A DNA stretch of 64,000 nucleotides, from NCBI RefSeq assembly GCF_965638725.1, contig NC_134963.1:11994501-12058500 (forward strand), read 5' to 3'. The notes beneath the pieces were generated by a model. That model ran no database searches. It was given only the letters and a program-made list of their open reading frames with translations, and was not told where the DNA came from. Positions 60,701-64,000 of the stretch are shown piece by piece (within the stretch, counting starts at the first letter, position 1; each line of letters begins with the position of its first letter). Made by a program: the position numbers and the translations under genes. The DNA comes from Aptenodytes patagonicus (Eukaryota > Chordata > Aves > Sphenisciformes > Spheniscidae).

Positions 60701-63700
60701 TCCCTGTCCCTCAGTTTTCTTATACAATCAGAAAATAGAATTACTTTACTTCTGTGTAAAACAAAATTTATTTTAACATCTTGAATTCTTCAGCTAGAAA
60801 ACAGAGTAACCATGAGTTACTCAGAATACTAAGATCAAAAACATCATAGGAATTAAATTATTAGAGAGTTAATAGCAAGGAATTGCTCTTCAGAGAAGAT
60901 GATTATGTGAATGGATCATTTAAACTTAATTATTTGCTGCTTTATTCCTCCCCATGCCTATGCTTTTCTTAAGCTAAGTAGGAACACATGGCAGTGCTTC
61001 AATTTCTTTTCTCCTTCCCAAGATAGCCTTCATTCAATGTGAAATGTAACTGACTACTTTTCTTTAGAAATACCCTTAGGCCTTTGTTAAAATATCCTAG
61101 GTTCTCCACTTCTGTTGTAGGTTGCCTGTAATACTTATATTGGAAGGACCTTCTTAGTTGAATAAAGACTTACTTTTTAATATAAAATGTCTCTTGCCCT
61201 CCTCATAATTGACTACACTTTTATTTCTAGTTTTCCTGCCCAGCTTTCTTACATTGAAGCTATGCTCTAATGAATGCTGTGTTATCTTGTCACTTCTTTC
61301 ACTAGTCTGAAATGGCCACAGTACCACGAAAGCTAGAGGTGAGGGAGGCACACCATCTAATAGTCCATTCATTGGAAAAGGAAGCCCTGACTCATTTTAT
61401 ACCGTTTTCACAATTCAACTGGCTAATAATAGGATCTTACGCTATAGAAAGCAATTTAGACTAGAAATAACTGCAATTTCTCAAGTAAATGATAGCACTT
61501 TAATGGTAAATCAAGTTTAGAGGATCCCGTACTAGCTCTATGGAAGGTACTAGCAATTACCATGTATAGCTTTTAGTAAACTCACCAAGTCAAGCAGCTT
61601 GACCACAAATATCACAAGCAGGCAACAGTATCTTCTCATTACAAGTAAGACCTAAATACTCCCTGTGTGGCATGACAAACCTTTTATACCTTCAAGGCTC
61701 AGCCTCATTGGCTCTTTTGCCTCTATCCTTCAGGTGTAACAGTTGACAGGGCATGCTTAAAGGGGCCCTGTGTCTTCCGTACAGGGATAAAATACCTCAT
61801 TCAAAATTAGACAGATTTTTTCTCCGTTATCGATTATGTCTGGACTGAAGAGTTTTGAAAGTCTTAACCCATGACTTGAGCCTCAGAGAGTATTTTTGGT
61901 TATGGTTGCATTCTCTAGCAAGGTCAAAAATGCTTATTGCTTCACCCACTGCCTTCAAGAGTATTGTAGTTCTCTTGGCAGTCCCAGCTCATCATTAGCT
62001 TAAGTCTCCAGGTCACTTAGAAAAATCCAAGCTTGAATTTAGATATCCTCAAACAGGTGAAAAGAAGGATTCTTAAATATAAGGTACGAAAGATTAGGAC
62101 TTTTTGATGCATTTTGTAGAAATGCTGAGAAGCAAACAGAGGAATTAAACTATCCAAGCACTATCAAATATTTTCAGCTGGTCTCAGAAATGATTAATGG
62201 AGTCAAGGGTTCTAAGTCAAATTCTGTTTAAACTCCAAGGATATTATTTATCTAGCATCCTCTAACAAGTGATTTTATGAGTTTATGCTGTTTGTACAAG
62301 AGTTGCACCTTTTCTTAACGTACATCGAGACTTTTAAAGATTTCAGTTAGAGGATGTTCTGGAAGAAACTTGTTATAGTCTGAATGGATGGAATTTTCAA
62401 GAAAACTTCAATGAAAAACCATCAGTAAGACTTAATGCTGATAGATCACCTTATATGGTCACTTTTAAAAATATTTAGATTTTTCTTAAAGCCTAATTTT
62501 TCACAAGCATGAGCCAGACAGAATTTCGTATTGATTTTGAAGACTTGCAGAGAGCTCAGTAGAACAAAAATGTGAATGTATTTTTCAGGGGTTTTTTCAA
62601 TCTTTAAATACAGGTTTAGGAGACCAACTTCAGGCGCTATTCAAAAATTTGTATGTGCTTATACTTACACATGTATTTCTAAGCATAGACATCCATGCAA
62701 AGTACCTGCTTGTGTAAGACAATGTGCAGGTAGGCTTCTTATGTATCTTGCAGATTCCATGGAATTTTCTTTCCTGATATTTCCTATAGATCTTGATCTA
62801 TAACTTCTTTCCTAAAATTGCTACTAACCATCTCCCCAAAAAATAACAACATGCATTCAGAATTTGTAAAGATATTAAGTGGGAACACATCCCTTAGATC
62901 TCACTGAGTTGCTCAAATGTAATTGCTTAAGATTGAAATTGCTGAATGTTGGTGAATAAACTGAGGAAAAAGATCTGGAGCAAATAAACAAAACTCAGTA
63001 GTCTGTCATAAAGGAAAGAAAACTTCACAAACGTTATCCAATTAAGTAACTGTCATAACACTAATTAATGAACACACTATAGACACATTCAGTATCATTT
63101 GAATTATTTATTTTTTTAAGTGGACAATTTAAATGTTGATGTTATTAACCATTTTGTTTTAAATTTCTTAGAGCCCTTGGCTGAGATTTCTTGCACTAAT
63201 CATAGTACATAAGGGAACAAAAGTAGAAGGTTATTTTCCAGTGTGCATGTGTGTCTGTGTCTCTGTGTATGTATGTGCTTTACAATTATCAAACATATAT
63301 TTACACACCAACTTTACACTGAAGTCTTTAAGAAGTCTTTTCTATGGCAGGGGAAAGAATCAACTGACCAAAGACGTAGGTCTATATGATCCATTTGAGA
63401 TTTTCCAGTATAGTCCCACAGAGCTTCTTATGCATTCAAACTTTTGCCGGAATGTTACTCCATCCAGTAGTGTTTCTTTATGAGATGAAACCTGGAGCTG
63501 AGGAATGCATCTCTTCAGTTTCCTTAACTTCACTAAACTGTAAATAATTTAAATTATTAAATTTAAATATCAAGACATTTAGTTATTGTTCATATCGCTC
63601 ATCTTTAACCTTCTAATAATACACCACATTTTTAAAATAATTAAAAAAACAACAAAAAAAGACTTTGGAGGCTATATACTACACAATCTCCATGGCTCCT

Positions 63701-64000
63701 GCTTCTTGGGAAATATGTTACAATATTACAATTCCCAGAATGTATTTGGAGCAGTGGAACAGAATTGTCCGTTGGCAACTTTCACATTCAGCAATCCAGA
63801 CACTACAACAATAATTTAAAAAATTGCCTTGTGATTTTTTTTTATCTGTATTAAAAAAGGAACACTAACCTACTTCTTAAATATAGTTTGTTTTTTGTGA
63901 AACACCACAAGATTTGGCAAAAAAAGATGTAAAAGAAGACTGTTTTGATGTATAAAACTCCTTACCAGTAGAAGAAACACTGACCTTAATTTGGCCTATT
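54768..64000 (+). other. RSPH14: RSPH14 intron 3 (runs off right edge)
   Basis: At least 9.2 kb follow exon 3 without a further exon that I can support. It holds the reverse-oriented solo LTR at 58527-59110, a C11 run at 57973-57983 and A+T-rich unique sequence. In human the GNAZ gene is nested inside RSPH14 on the opposite strand. No part of GNAZ is visible here, so if kept in this bird it lies farther right. Confidence 0.78.
58527..59110 (-). mobile_element. Solo LTR of an endogenous retrovirus, copy 3 (584 bp)
   Basis: The element starts TGTCATGG and ends CAGGACA, with the 5-bp target duplication ATAAC at 58522-58526 and 59111-59115. It is in reverse orientation inside RSPH14 intron 3, that is, antisense to RSPH14. 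The CRE-like site has become TGATGTCA, as expected from CpG decay, while the TATA-like stretch is kept. It is longer than the other copies, the extra length lying in the middle at about 58670-58800. No retroviral coding sequence is present. Confidence 0.93.

Noticed and set aside
54768-64000. GNAZ or a fourth RSPH14 exon within the window
   Set aside because: No frame on either strand shows a Galpha P-loop or the following RSPH14 armadillo residues.
1-64000. CRISPR arrays, bacterial operons, tRNA or rRNA genes
   Set aside because: The DNA is vertebrate nuclear; no regular spacer array, tRNA cloverleaf with A/B boxes or rRNA core was recognised.

Overview
This 64 kb window is vertebrate nuclear DNA, almost certainly from a bird. 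The genes are multi-exon with GT-AG introns, spacing is compact, interspersed repeats are sparse, and the only clear transposons are three solo LTRs of one family. I recognised no mammalian SINEs and no convincing CR1 tail. The bird call is an inference from gene sequence and LTR type.

Three genes form a known vertebrate neighbourhood, BCR - RAB36 - RSPH14 (human 22q11), here running right to left for BCR and RAB36. Positions 1-27171 are the 5' part of BCR intron 1 (minus strand), with no coding exon found. Positions 27172-28684 are BCR coding exon 1 (504 complete codons plus one base), followed by its 5'UTR and a CpG-island promoter to about 29640. Positions 29.7-35.9 kb are intergenic, with one solo LTR and a long hairpin. 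Positions 36140-47836 hold the entire RAB36 coding sequence (minus strand, ten coding exons, 266 aa), which I assembled with every splice site and phase agreeing. A second CpG-rich region at about 51.3-51.75 kb sits at the 5' end of RSPH14 (plus strand), whose first three coding exons lie at 52383-54767. The rest is RSPH14 intron 3, at least 9.2 kb, with another solo LTR. In human, GNAZ is nested within RSPH14, so GNAZ may lie just past the right edge.

Functionally, BCR is a signalling scaffold with oligomerisation, GEF and GAP modules; only its N-terminal part is here. RAB36 is a small GTPase of endomembrane traffic, related to RAB34. RSPH14 is an armadillo-type protein associated with ciliary radial spokes. 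RAB36 and RSPH14 are head to head, and two RFX-type X-box matches lie between their coding starts, which suggests shared ciliary regulation.

I found no undescribed gene system. The most useful leads are the X-boxes, the enlarged N-terminal insert in BCR exon 1, the upstream ORF overlapping the BCR start, the nested hairpin at 31.4 kb, and the three LTRs with intact 5-bp target duplications.
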